Source: Aquiflexum gelatinilyticum (lineage in GTDB: Bacteria; Bacteroidota; Bacteroidia; Cytophagales; Cyclobacteriaceae). From it: DNA of 64,000 bases. The notes below the pieces were generated by a model. That model had not been told where the DNA came from. It did no database searches and saw only the letters and a program-made list of their open reading frames with translations. The stretch covers positions 1 through 64,000 of the forward strand of contig NZ_JANSUY010000010.1 of the NCBI RefSeq assembly GCF_024741135.1. The letters run 5' to 3'. Numbering within the stretch: position 1 is the stretch's first letter; each line of letters opens with the position of its first letter. The translations under genes were made by a program, and so were the position numbers. Positions 1 to 7,694 of this stretch are shown here, in pieces.

Positions 1-50
1 TCATGGCCTTCGCCGGCGCGGAATTTCGCCTCCCCTCGCTCGGCGGTTTC
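1..50. repeat. Partial copy of a dispersed GC-rich repeat
   Basis: The first 50 bases contain the words gccggcgcggaatttcgcctc and a following cggtttc tract. Near-identical stretches recur at about 2850-2880 and 5423-5470, and in inverted orientation at about 34140-34180. This is the conserved end of a long repeat family described below; the rest lies outside the window. Confidence 0.6.
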
Positions 51-125
51 AGTATTCAATTTGTTGAATGTATTAAGTTTCTGCTTGAGATTATTGGCAG
101 TTGGTGGAGTTGGCCTTAGGGGAGA

Positions 126-165
126 AAGAAAAAATCATCCCTATCTCAATAAGACAGGGATGATT
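126..165 (-). terminator. Rho-independent terminator of the 1.5-kb minus-strand cassette
   Basis: A perfect 10-bp inverted repeat (AATCATCCCT at 133-142, AGGGATGATT at 156-165) is followed on the minus strand by a run of T. It lies about 30 bp after the stop of the small membrane protein gene, so it should end transcription of the three-gene cassette 193-1566. Confidence 0.8.
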
Positions 166-192
166 GGTCAAAGGGTCAAATAATCAACAGTA

Positions 193-420
193 TTATACAG
201 GTGCTTTCTTTTGGAGTTGTAGCCTGAGGGCATTCAGGTCCTTGGACATGGTCTGCATGGCTACTTCCATCAACTGGTACCTGGTCTGCACCTCATGGAG
301 GTTTTGTTGCAGTGCCCTGAAGTCCTGCAAGAGGAACTTCAACAGGTAGGCAATAACGGAGAGCATCAATGAAATTACCCCTCCTGCGCCTGCAAGGTAT
401 TCTGCGGATTCAATTTCCAT
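193..420 (-). CDS. Small membrane protein with coiled coil (holin/spanin-like layout)
   Basis: This 75-aa protein has a short N-terminus, one hydrophobic segment (about residues 10-31, rich in G, L, I and V) and then a heptad-like helical tail rich in Q, L and E that ends in basic residues. It shows no enzymatic motif. It overlaps the 3' end of the DUF5675 gene by 46 bp, and a terminator follows it, so it is the last gene of a three-gene unit. A single membrane helix plus a coiled coil next to a DUF5675 gene resembles small accessory membrane proteins of phage lysis or tail-like modules, but no family was recognised. A later start at M19 (366) would remove the overlap and cut the membrane segment, so the longer form is preferred. 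Confidence 0.6.
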   Translation of the reverse strand: MEIESAEYLAGAGGVISLMLSVIAYLLKFLLQDFRALQQNLHEVQTRYQLMEVAMQTMSKDLNALRLQLQKKAPV

Positions 421-815
421 CGGATCTGTGTTGAAGGTTTGGACTTACTGTAAATCTCCAGCCATACCTCTTCCCCCTCTTCCATGCAATCCATCAACCT
501 GTCGGTCAACTTCCTACATGCAAGCCGGGTAAACAATGGCATGCTTTCTTTGAAACAGGTGACCGGGACTATGCAGTCTTTTGCAGCTGACACCGAATTG
601 TACCTAATTTTTATGCGTCTGTCATCCGCTTCAAAATAGAGGTGCCAACCGCTGTTCTCGTCATATTCGCATTCCAATCTGTACAATCCTTCCGGACAGG
701 GGATACTTTCTGATGATACCGAAGGTTCAAGGGTTTTGCAAAGCAGCTTTCCGTATAGGGAAATTTCTCCCCTAGTTACGTGCGTTCCATACTCCCTTTT
801 CATGAGCAGCTTCAT
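375..815 (-). CDS. DUF5675-family protein
   Basis: This protein of about 146 aa starts MKLLMKREYGTH and then has the family-like pattern of a short strand, a T-x-G-x-(I/L) turn, a 'LYGKLLCKTLEP' segment and a PEGxYxLE stretch; DUF5675 proteins typically begin in this way. The reading frame is open for 32 more codons upstream, but those residues lie inside the preceding gene and are low complexity (Ser/Thr/Lys), so the ATG at 815, 5 bp after the upstream stop, is chosen. The function of DUF5675 is not established; many members sit in phage or phage-derived loci. The neighbours (unknown 248-aa protein, small membrane protein) suggest a three-gene transcription unit. Confidence 0.65.
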   Translation of the reverse strand: MKLLMKREYGTHVTRGEISLYGKLLCKTLEPSVSSESIPCPEGLYRLECEYDENSGWHLYFEADDRRIKIRYNSVSAAKDCIVPVTCFKESMPLFTRLACRKLTDRLMDCMEEGEEVWLEIYSKSKPSTQIRWKLNPQNTLQAQEG

Positions 816-819
816 GGCC

Positions 820-1566
820 TTAGACTTTTTCGACAGTGACGATAGCCGCGGCATTGTGCTCCTCACTGTTGAAGGCATAGTCTTGCCCGTTGACCACCTG
901 CAGGAATTCAATCCCGATGATAAACATCTTGTTTGGTTCGGGTAAACCTGCTTTGGGGATGGTCACAGAAATCGCTCCTGTGAGTTCTTCCAAGGGAAGG
1001 TTTGCTCCTGCATCAAGCAAGAAGCTTTTGGTCCCTGCCTGGAAATCAAATGATGCCCCTGCAGCCATCAATCGAAAATGCGTAGCTCCCAAGGGAATGG
1101 AAAGGAAATCCACCGGCAGGAATGAATTGATGGAAAATCCCCATTCTGTAGGGCTGTTGGTCACCGTGATTTCTGTCTTGATTGAGCCGGATAGGACTGC
1201 ACTGGAATTGATCTCAAAACCCTGGAGCAGGTTCCAATCTCCTTCCGAAACAAGGCGCTTTCCCCTGCCGTTGATAGGATCAGTTCTGAGGACTTTCATC
1301 ATTTCCCTGATCAACCTGTTGTGCAGCTTTGCGTCCGCAATTCTGAGGATTGCCGGTCTGATGGTATCCTTGACCATCTTGACAGTCCTGGCATTTTCGG
1401 AAAACTCTTTCAGGTTTTCCCTGGTCCGCGCGTATTTGGGATCGGTCATGATCCTGTCTTTGGAGACGCCTCCTTTTTCTCTGGCCATGTGGCCATCCCT
1501 GGTTTTGTAGAAGGACAAGCCTCCTATGTTACCTTCGAGTTTGAATGCACTTGATTGCTTTCCCAT
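820..1566 (-). CDS. Conserved-looking protein of unknown function (GGLSFYK N-terminus)
   Basis: This 248-aa soluble protein has no signal peptide or membrane helix. Its N-terminus contains G-N-I-G-G-L-S-F-Y-K and, slightly later, R-E-K-G-G-V-S, then a basic helical stretch with T-R-E-N-x-x-E-F. The C-terminal half (about 115-248) alternates short hydrophobic strands and looks like a beta-rich domain. The N-terminal pattern (GG-x-S/F-x-K ... R-x-K) loosely resembles that of Bacteroidota DUF6266 proteins, which are also of unknown function; this is only a visual resemblance. It is the first gene of the cassette with DUF5675 and the small membrane protein, 4 bp from the next start. Confidence 0.6.
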   Translation of the reverse strand: MGKQSSAFKLEGNIGGLSFYKTRDGHMAREKGGVSKDRIMTDPKYARTRENLKEFSENARTVKMVKDTIRPAILRIADAKLHNRLIREMMKVLRTDPINGRGKRLVSEGDWNLLQGFEINSSAVLSGSIKTEITVTNSPTEWGFSINSFLPVDFLSIPLGATHFRLMAAGASFDFQAGTKSFLLDAGANLPLEELTGAISVTIPKAGLPEPNKMFIIGIEFLQVVNGQDYAFNSEEHNAAAIVTVEKV

Positions 1567-2251
1567 TTTTGATTTGGTTTAAGTGAAACATGGTCAAATG
1601 TGGGGAGGCCTGGAATGGAATAAAAAACAATCTGCGGATCCTGCGGATATTGCGGATATTGCGGAAAAGTGCAGTTTCTGCGGATTCTGCGGAATTGGGC
1701 AGTTTTCAGTTAGCAGTAGGCAGTCGCAGTAAACAGTGGGCAGTTTTCAGTAGGCAGGCACAGTAAACAGTGGTAAGTTACTCTTTCAGTGATCAGAGAT
1801 CAGTATGCGGTCACAATGGGGAGTGTTGAATCAATTTTGATTGGGGATTTTTTATCATCATGAGCCAATATTTCTTTCTTAGAAAAGTACAAGAGTAAAA
1901 AATATTGGAATAATGATATGGTTTCTTGGAAATTGGTCAAAAGGTAACGAATGGGTAAGGAGGGTGTAACGGAAGGGTAAGGGAAGGGTAAGGGAAGGGT
2001 AACGGGAATGGGGGTAAAATCTACCTATTTCGGCGATTTTTATTGTATTATTTCTTAAATAATTGATTTTTTCTAAGGTTTAAGGAGTTGTATTTTTAAG
2101 GGAAATTGACTTTAAAAGGTTGTAATTGTTGTATTTGTTCTAATTGTTGTCTGCTGCGCGTTGTCAGGTTGGAGTATCCGTCATCCTGAGTGCAGCGAAG
2201 GATCTCTTATGAAATTGTTGTAGTTGTTGTAATTGTTGTAATTGTTGTCAA
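1567..2251. repeat. Non-coding stretch of short degenerate tandem repeats
   Basis: There is no plausible gene here. It contains tcctgcggat/attgcgga units at about 1630-1700, cagtaaacagtggg/cagttttcagtaggcag units at about 1700-1800, a gggtaagggaa run at about 1950-2010, and ttgtaattgttgt units at about 2110-2250. The TGTAATTGTTGT word recurs throughout 2.1-5.6 kb and, as TGTAATTGTTATAG, at 47.8-48.5 kb. Confidence 0.75.
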
Positions 2252-2626
2252 GTTCTCAGGTTGTCGGGTTGACTGAACCTTGATTTTTCAACTGGTTAAG
2301 TCTTGGATCTTGTGTCATTTTTGTTGTCTGATTCGCGTTGTCGAGTTCTCAATGTTGTCGGGGAAACAATCTTACATCTTGTGTCTAGCATCTTGAGTCT
2401 TATTTTGTTGTCTGCTTCGCGTTGTCAGGTTCTCAGGTTGTCGGGTTGACTGAACCTTGATTTTTCAACTGGTTAAGTCTTGGATCTTGTGTCATTTTTG
2501 TTGTCTGATTCGCGTTGTCGAGTTCTCAATGTTGTCGGGGAAACAATCTTACATCTTGTGTCTAGCATCTTGAGTCTTATTTTGTTGTCTGCTTCGCGTT
2601 GTCAGGTTCTCAGGTTGTCGGGTTGA
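2252..2626. repeat. Perfect 177-bp tandem duplication
   Basis: A 177-bp unit beginning gttctcaggttgtcggg occurs at 2252-2428 and again at 2429-2605 with no difference that I can see; a third copy is cut off after about 21 bp at 2626, where a different repeat begins. Within the unit are shorter words (gttgtctg(a/c)ttcgcgttgtc; cttgtgtctagcatcttgagtc) that also occur elsewhere in the window. Confidence 0.9.
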
Positions 2627-2880
2627 AAAACCCCGAAGGGGTGGCATGTTTATAGAAAAAATGTGAAATGAGTCAGATTTGGTTTTGGCTAATTTGATGG
2701 TCGAGAGTAAAAAAGACTCCCCGCCAAAACATTTAAAGTTGTTTTTTTCCCACAGATTAAAAGGATGAAGCATATTCCTTTTGTCACTTTTTGTCTTACC
2801 ACAAAAAGTAACCAAAAAAGGCAAGCGAAATAATCCTTCCCCCCACTAGGCCATCGCCGGCCCGGAATTTCGCCTCCTCA
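2627..2880. repeat. Long dispersed repeat, copy A
   Basis: The copy begins with a CCCCGAAGGGG palindrome and the words tggcatgtttatag and aaaatgtgaaatgag, passes through ttggctaatttgatggtcgag and cacagattaaaaggatga, and ends with tttttgtcttaccacaaaaag and cggaatttcgcctcc. It is nearly identical to copy D (5196-5462); copies B and C carry only the first 140 bp. Reading frames across it are repeat-derived and are not called as genes. Confidence 0.85.
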
Positions 2881-2947
2881 CGCACTCTTGCTTCGAATGA
2901 AATTTTTACCAAAGTATGAATTTGAGTTTAGAAAGGTCTGGTAAAAA

Positions 2948-3092
2948 TAAACCCCGAAGGGGTGGCATGTTTATAGAAAAAATGTGAAATGAATTGGGTT
3001 TGGTTTTGGCTAATTTGATGGTCGAGAGGAAAAAAGGCTTTCCGCCAAAACAGGGAAGGTTATTTTTAACCACAGATTAAAAGGATGAACGC
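2948..3092. repeat. Long dispersed repeat, copy B (5' part only)
   Basis: This has the same beginning as copy A (CCCCGAAGGGG, tggcatgtttatag, ttggctaatttgatggtcgag), with a variant middle (gctttccgccaaaacaggga) shared with copy C. It stops after cacagattaaaaggatgaa, and a ttgtaattgttgtag tract follows. Confidence 0.8.
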
Positions 3093-3297
3093 AGATACAA
3101 AAGAGTTGTAATTGTTGTAGTGGTTGTAATTGTTGTCAAGTTCTCAGGTTGTCGGGTTGACTGAACCTTGATTTTTCAACATGTAAAAGTCTTGTGTCTT
3201 GTGTCTTGAATCTTGTTTCTTTTTTGGTTGTCGGCTGCGCGTTTTCTGTTTGGGAAAGTTCCGCCACGGCGGACAGGTGTAATTGTTGTCGAGTTGA

Positions 3298-3440
3298 AAA
3301 ACCCCGAAGGGGTGGCATGTTTATAGCAAAAATGTGAAATGAATTGGGTTTGGTTTTGGCTAATTTGATGGTCGAGAGGAAAAAAGGCTTTCCGCCAAAA
3401 CAGGGATGGGGATTTTAACCACAGATTTAAATGATTTTCA
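3298..3440. repeat. Long dispersed repeat, copy C (5' part only)
   Basis: This is nearly identical to copy B over about 120 bp from CCCCGAAGGGG. It is preceded by a palindromic ccgccacggcgg element with the tail acaggtgtaattgttgt, a hairpin word found again near 3531, 5001 and 5540. The remaining sequence to 3678 is more of the same short words, with no gene. Confidence 0.8.
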
Positions 3441-3678
3441 CAGATGGAATAATATGAATTTTTTACCACATAGGGTCATAGAGAACATAGGGTGGAAATG
3501 TTGTAATTGTTGTAGTGGTTGTAATTGTTCCGCTACGGCGGACAGGTGTAGTGGTTGTAATTCTTGTCAAGTTGACTGAACCTTAATTTTTTAACGGGCC
3601 AAAGTCTTGAGTCTTGCGTCTATTGTCTTGCGTCTTTTTTTGTCTTGCGTCTAATATCTTGTGTCTATTTTTAAAAAT

Positions 3679-3870
3679 TCAAAGAAATGGTTCAACCTCA
3701 TGTAGCGGGATTCCTGAAAAAGTGCAGAACTCCTGGACGGTGATGAACTGGTGGGGCTGTTTTTTGTATACTTCCCTGATTTTGTTCAACAGGTCTTGCG
3801 CATACCTCTCACTCTTGCCGGTGATGAGCTGGACGTCTTTCGGGTAAATGACACATCGCTTTCGGTACAT
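3679..3870 (-). CDS. Small protein with helical, HTH-like fold (63 aa)
   Basis: This 63-aa protein starts MYRKRCVIYPKD. It has two predicted helices around S-E-R-Y-A-Q-D-L-L (about 19-30) and I-T-V-Q-E-F-C-x-F-S-G-I-P (about 43-56), the spacing of a small excisionase/MerR-like helix-turn-helix. Genes of this look occur in Cytophagales genomes as hypothetical proteins; I do not know a function. Unlike the nearby repeat-derived frames it has balanced codon use and a coherent amphipathic pattern, so it is called real. It stands alone between repeat blocks, with a tandem-repeat tract directly upstream of its start. Confidence 0.55.
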   Translation of the reverse strand: MYRKRCVIYPKDVQLITGKSERYAQDLLNKIREVYKKQPHQFITVQEFCTFSGIPLHEVEPFL

Positions 3871-4060
3871 GGGGCTTTTGGTTAATGGTTATTGGGTTAA
3901 TAGTTATTTGGTTAATGGTTATTTGGTTAATGGTTACTTCGACTTCGCTCAGTACGGGTACTTCGACTGCGCTCAGTACGGGTATTTGGTTAAGGGGTTA
4001 AGGGGTTAATGGTTAATTGGTTACTTCGACTTCGCTCAGTACAAGTATTTGGTTAGAGGG
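3871..4060. repeat. Tandem ggttaatggttattt repeats with embedded cttcgacttcgctcagtac elements
   Basis: About eight degenerate units of ggttaatggttatt(t/g) are interrupted three times by the word acttcgact(t/g)cgctcagtac, an element common in Bacteroidota intergenic DNA. It lies in the promoter region of the 63-aa gene and just beyond the 3' end of the Crp-like gene. No open gene is present. Confidence 0.85.
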
Positions 4061-4143
4061 AATTTTTTGAAAAGGCATGGGGGTATCGGGCCATATGGAG
4101 ATGGCAAGGTAAAATAGGTCTTTAATAAAGAAAGTTGGGGTAG

Positions 4144-4710
4144 TTAGCTTTTTCCTCTCAGGCGGTGTAGGGTTCTTTCGGGCAGGTTGAGGATGCCGCA
4201 AATATCCTTGATTTTGATCAGGGCAAAGTCGGGGCAGATTTGGGGCAGTCTGCTGTACCTTGCCTTGGGGGACAGCCAAAGAACACTGGCCCATTCCAAA
4301 TTCTGAACCACCACCTGATGGCTTAACCTTAAAATCAATTTGATGATGTTGGGTGCGGGAATCAATATGGCTGCTTCAAGCTCTTTCGGAATTTCACAGA
4401 CCAAACAGTCTGTGTAGGCCACTATGGAAAAGTCGGTAAGTCGCTCTTTTTCGAAAGATTCAAAATCACAGACCAAACAGTATTTGCTATATATCCTTCT
4501 GCAAACTTTCGAGCCCTGTTGGTTTTCAAACAAGGCCAAGGTACCTGAGATGAGGTATCTTCTGGTCGTTTCGATCTCATGGCAAGCTTTTAAAATTTGA
4601 TTTTTGCTGTAGCTTTTGACTTTTAAAAAGGGCAATAGCTCATTGTACTCTTCGATCGGGATGGGTACCTGCGAGATGATGGTCCCCTCTCCTATTTTGT
4701 TTGATTCCAT
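4144..4710 (-). CDS. Crp/Fnr-like transcriptional regulator
   Basis: This 188-aa protein has an N-terminal cyclic-nucleotide-binding-like beta roll (about 20-115: pattern 'F..vksysKnqIL' and a 'RRYLISGTLALFEN' turn typical of the Crp/Fnr sensor domain in Bacteroidota) and a short C-terminal helix-turn-helix around 'IKIKDICGILNLPERTLHRLRG'. The cAMP-binding Arg-Ser pair of E. coli Crp is not evident, so the ligand is unknown. The protein is shorter than classic Crp (about 210 aa), mainly in the DNA-binding part. It contains several cysteines (near 43, 70, 78, 82, 102 and 105), which could mean redox sensing, but that is speculative. It is isolated in the repeat region and may control the small cassette genes downstream. 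Confidence 0.75.
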   Translation of the reverse strand: MESNKIGEGTIISQVPIPIEEYNELLPFLKVKSYSKNQILKACHEIETTRRYLISGTLALFENQQGSKVCRRIYSKYCLVCDFESFEKERLTDFSIVAYTDCLVCEIPKELEAAILIPAPNIIKLILRLSHQVVVQNLEWASVLWLSPKARYSRLPQICPDFALIKIKDICGILNLPERTLHRLRGKS

Positions 4711-5195
4711 ATAGTTGTGTTAAAAAATTACTTTACCTCTTGATTTCCTTGAACCGTTGCAAGGATGAAACGCCCAAAATATTTACAGAAATCCGCCTTT
4801 TGGGTCATCTGAAGGTGGTTTCTGTCCCATTTTCCATTTTCATGGAGACGATACTCTTATTATGATAGTTAATTTAGGAAGATCTTTATGATAACTGCAA
4901 GTTTATTTACAAAATATTAACATTTAAACTAAAAAAACTGCCTACAGGCAGGAAAAATTGCTGAGTTTTGAGTTTGCTGGGTTTTGTTGGGTTGAAAAAG
5001 TTCCGCCACGGCGGACAGGTGTAATTGTTGTAGTTGTTCTAACTGTTGTCTGCTTCACGTTGTCAGGTTAGGAAGGTTGTAATTGTTCTAGTTGTTGTAG
5101 TGGTTCTAATTGATCTAGTTTTTGATGGGGAACCAAGTCTTGGACCTTGTGTTTTTTTTGGTTGTCTGCTTCGCGTTGTCGAGTTTTTTGATTGG
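4711..5195. other. Intergenic region with promoter space and short repeats
   Basis: About 200 bp of AT-rich sequence precede the Crp-like start (candidate promoter space; no clear -7 TAnnTTTG box could be fixed). From about 4930 on come gttttgttgggttg, ccgccacggcgg and ttgtaattgttctag words of the same families as at 2-4 kb. No gene is seen. Confidence 0.6.
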
Positions 5196-5462
5196 TAAAA
5201 AACCCCGTAGGGGTGTCATGTTTGTAGAAAAAATGTGAAATGAGTCAGATTTGGTTTTGGCTAATTTGATGGTCGAGAGTAAAAAAGACTCCCCGCCAAA
5301 ACATTTAAAGTTGTTTTTTACCCACAGATTAAAAGGATGAAGCATATTCCTTTTGTCACTTTTTGTCTTACCACAAAAAGTAACCAAAAAAGGCAAGCGA
5401 AATAATCCTTCCCCCCACTAGGCCATCGCCGGCCCGGAATTTCGCCTCCCCACGCACAGCGG
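5196..5462. repeat. Long dispersed repeat, copy D (full length)
   Basis: This is almost base-for-base the same as copy A, including the aaagactccccgccaaaacat, cacagattaaaaggatgaagc and tttttgtcttaccacaaaaag segments and the final cggaatttcgcctcc end. Downstream to about 5690 are more ccgccacggcgg, ttgtaattgttgtag and cttgtgtctagcatctta words. The shared 3' end with the first 50 bases of the window defines the right edge of the family. Confidence 0.85.
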
Positions 5463-5781
5463 TTTCAATTGAGACTTTGTCGAAAATGTTGAAGGTTGGG
5501 GAGAATTGGAGTTGTAGTCGGGTGGTCGGGTTGGGAAAGTTCCGCCACGGCGGACAGGTGTAATTGTTGTAGTGGTTCTAATTGTTGTGTGCTGCGCGTT
5601 GTCGGGTTGTCGCTTCGCGTTGTCGAGTTCTCATTGTTGATGGGGAATCAAAGTCTTGTGTCTTGTGTCTAGCATCTTATGTCTATTTTGAAATCCTGAT
5701 TATGTGACAATATGCGTCGGAGGGGTCCCAATGAATTAACACCTTTATTAGAATTTCTTAATTTGATGAAAAATTGAGGAT

Positions 5782-6366
5782 ATGGTAATTTTTGAAATCG
5801 ACAGCAAACAGGCCAAGAAGGTTTTTTTGGAAATTAAAAATCTGATGCGTGTCTCCAAAACATGGAAATTGACTTCATCGATTGAAATCACTGTCCTGGA
5901 TGGAAAGATCCAATTGGTGGGGCAAGGATTTGTCAAGGAATTGGATGCATCGACTACCGGTACCTGCAAGCTGGTGGTCAGGGCGCTTTATTGGTTTGAT
6001 TTGGTGGACATGACCCAAGACAAAATCTTCAAAGTCGTGGTCACAGATGGAGAAGCGATGGTCAGGACGGTGACTGTACCGGTGCAGACCACATTTTTTG
6101 AAACAGACAGGATTCTGAGAAGTATTCCGCTTCCGGCCAATCCTGAGACCATTGATTATTGGAAACTGGAATACCAAGGGTACACAGTGGACGAACTTCA
6201 GTTTAACAGTGTTGCTGACAAAATCCCCAAGGCCAAGAAAGAATTCGAGGCCTGTATCCGAAAAGCAGCCCTGATTCTTCATCCTTTTAGAATTTCAAAT
6301 TCCGAGTTGAGAGAAATAGTCCTTAATAGATTGAGAGAAAGGGAAAAAATTGATTTTGAAATCTAA
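5782..6366 (+). CDS. Protein of unknown function, member of a duplicated family (194 aa)
   Basis: This 194-aa soluble protein has no signal peptide. It is mixed alpha/beta: an N-terminal helix (about 8-24), regular strands ('WKLTSSIEITVLDGKIQLVG', 'TGTCKLVVRALYWFDLV', 'IFKVVVTDGEAMVRTVTV') and a helical C-terminus ending in a basic/acidic helix (RLREREKIDFEI). The helix-then-strands layout with a sequence like 'ekvflEiknlmRVSKtwkltssieit' recalls one domain of a DNA polymerase III beta clamp, but this is a weak visual analogy. A decayed relative of its last 27 codons occurs at 19150-19233, beside the defence island, so the family moves or duplicates in this genome. It is flanked by repeats upstream and a convergent acyltransferase downstream. 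Confidence 0.65.
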   Translation: MVIFEIDSKQAKKVFLEIKNLMRVSKTWKLTSSIEITVLDGKIQLVGQGFVKELDASTTGTCKLVVRALYWFDLVDMTQDKIFKVVVTDGEAMVRTVTVPVQTTFFETDRILRSIPLPANPETIDYWKLEYQGYTVDELQFNSVADKIPKAKKEFEACIRKAALILHPFRISNSELREIVLNRLREREKIDFEI

Positions 6367-6405
6367 TTTACTCCCTTATTTCTCAAAGCTTATTTGGAAT
6401 ATACA

Positions 6406-7596
6406 CTAAGTAGTTTTAAATGAATGATTTTTTAAATCTTCAGATTTTTCAGCATCTACGGGCTTCATCCCAAATAGAAACCTTACCCCGTTAAAAGGCC
6501 TAATCAGCCCAAAATATATTCCCAAGCATATTTCCAGAGTCCCAAACGAGATTATCCAATATTTTGCCCAAATACTTAAGTCCCATTTACAAATGTAATA
6601 GCCAATGACAATTATAACTGTCTGGTGCAGAATGTAAAAAGGATAAAGCCCCTCGTTGATATATTTGAGTATGGGATGGGGTCGGTTGAGATAAAACTGA
6701 CCATAAGAAATGATAGTCAAGACCGTAAACCAACTGAGAAAAATCGAAGTTACATCAAAGAAAGACTCGACATCGTCCGGATTCATAGGCAAACTCCAAG
6801 CCCCCCTGAAATGAAGGAATGACCCATAAAACGGGATTAAAATTAAAACCGCTGCACTGAGGAAGATTTTTCGGTTTCTGCCCAAACTATCCCAAAGTTT
6901 AGGATTACTGTAGAAAATCAACCCAAAGGCAAAAAACAGAAAATAAAAGACAAAATATGCCCAATCTTGAAAATCGTGCGTTTCGTTCGGAAAATACGGT
7001 CTAAGTACAAGCTGACTGAGTAATATGATTACCGCAGGGATCATTAGTGCTGCTACCGGCTTGGTAAAAATTTGCTCCATGAAGGTTTTGAAACCTTGGG
7101 AAACAGGCTTCCGCAAAAACGCCAACAATGGCAAAATCAAAATCGAATAGATCAGCAAGTATGCAATAAACCATAAGTGATGCCAGCTGAAGTTCCCTTT
7201 AGGATAGGGATCAAAATCAAAAGTTGTAGGATAAAACTCCCAAAAACTTGAAAATTCAGCGATACGCTCGAAATAAATCTGGGGAGGAACGATCACAAAC
7301 ATTCCAAATGCCAAAGGGACAAACAATTTTGTGAAGCGCTCCCTGACAAATTGGGCTTTACTTCGCTTTCCCAAGGCCATAAAGGTACCTGCACCCGAGA
7401 TAAACAAGAGCAAAGGCATCCTCCAATCATGGGACCAGATCATCCAATAATTGAATAACAAACTTGTTTCCTCATTTTTGACATGCCATCCCCAACTGCT
7501 GAATAGCATCCCTGTGTGATAAAACAATAACAAAATAATTGCAAAGAATCTGAGCCAGTCCAAATCATATCGGCGGAGAGAAGTAGTTGTTTCCAT
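6406..7596 (-). CDS. Membrane acyltransferase, acyltransferase-3 (OafA/MdoC-like) family
   Basis: This 396-aa polytopic protein has about ten membrane helices. The N-terminus 'RRYDLDWLRFFAIILLLFYH' carries the D-x-L-R...H pattern of acyltransferase-3 enzymes, with the catalytic-type His about residue 26, and 'WSHDWRMPLLLFISG' follows, typical of the MdoC/heparan-acetyltransferase-like subgroup. Such enzymes O-acylate or succinylate surface sugars or small molecules at the inner membrane; the substrate here is unknown. It lies downstream of, and in the same orientation as, an AraC-type regulator (99 bp gap), so co-regulation is plausible. Length is normal for the family. Confidence 0.85.
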   Translation of the reverse strand: METTTSLRRYDLDWLRFFAIILLLFYHTGMLFSSWGWHVKNEETSLLFNYWMIWSHDWRMPLLLFISGAGTFMALGKRSKAQFVRERFTKLFVPLAFGMFVIVPPQIYFERIAEFSSFWEFYPTTFDFDPYPKGNFSWHHLWFIAYLLIYSILILPLLAFLRKPVSQGFKTFMEQIFTKPVAALMIPAVIILLSQLVLRPYFPNETHDFQDWAYFVFYFLFFAFGLIFYSNPKLWDSLGRNRKIFLSAAVLILIPFYGSFLHFRGAWSLPMNPDDVESFFDVTSIFLSWFTVLTIISYGQFYLNRPHPILKYINEGLYPFYILHQTVIIVIGYYICKWDLSIWAKYWIISFGTLEICLGIYFGLIRPFNGVRFLFGMKPVDAEKSEDLKNHSFKTT

Positions 7597-7694
7597 AAGA
7601 ATTTTTAGGTTTTGTTGGGCTCAAAACTCAAAAATATCCAGGCTACCGACGACTGATTTTATCAAATCAGTGTTCGACTTTATCAAATCGAACG

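Noticed and set aside
890-1510. 206-codon plus-strand frame
   Set aside because: It is antisense to the 248-aa gene, which has better codon use and fits tightly with its neighbours.
2549-2824. Reading frame on the minus strand in copy A of the dispersed repeat (similar at 3176-3469 and 5115-5396)
   Set aside because: The frames follow the repeat and not a gene; the same translation appears at every copy, with composition unlike proteins.
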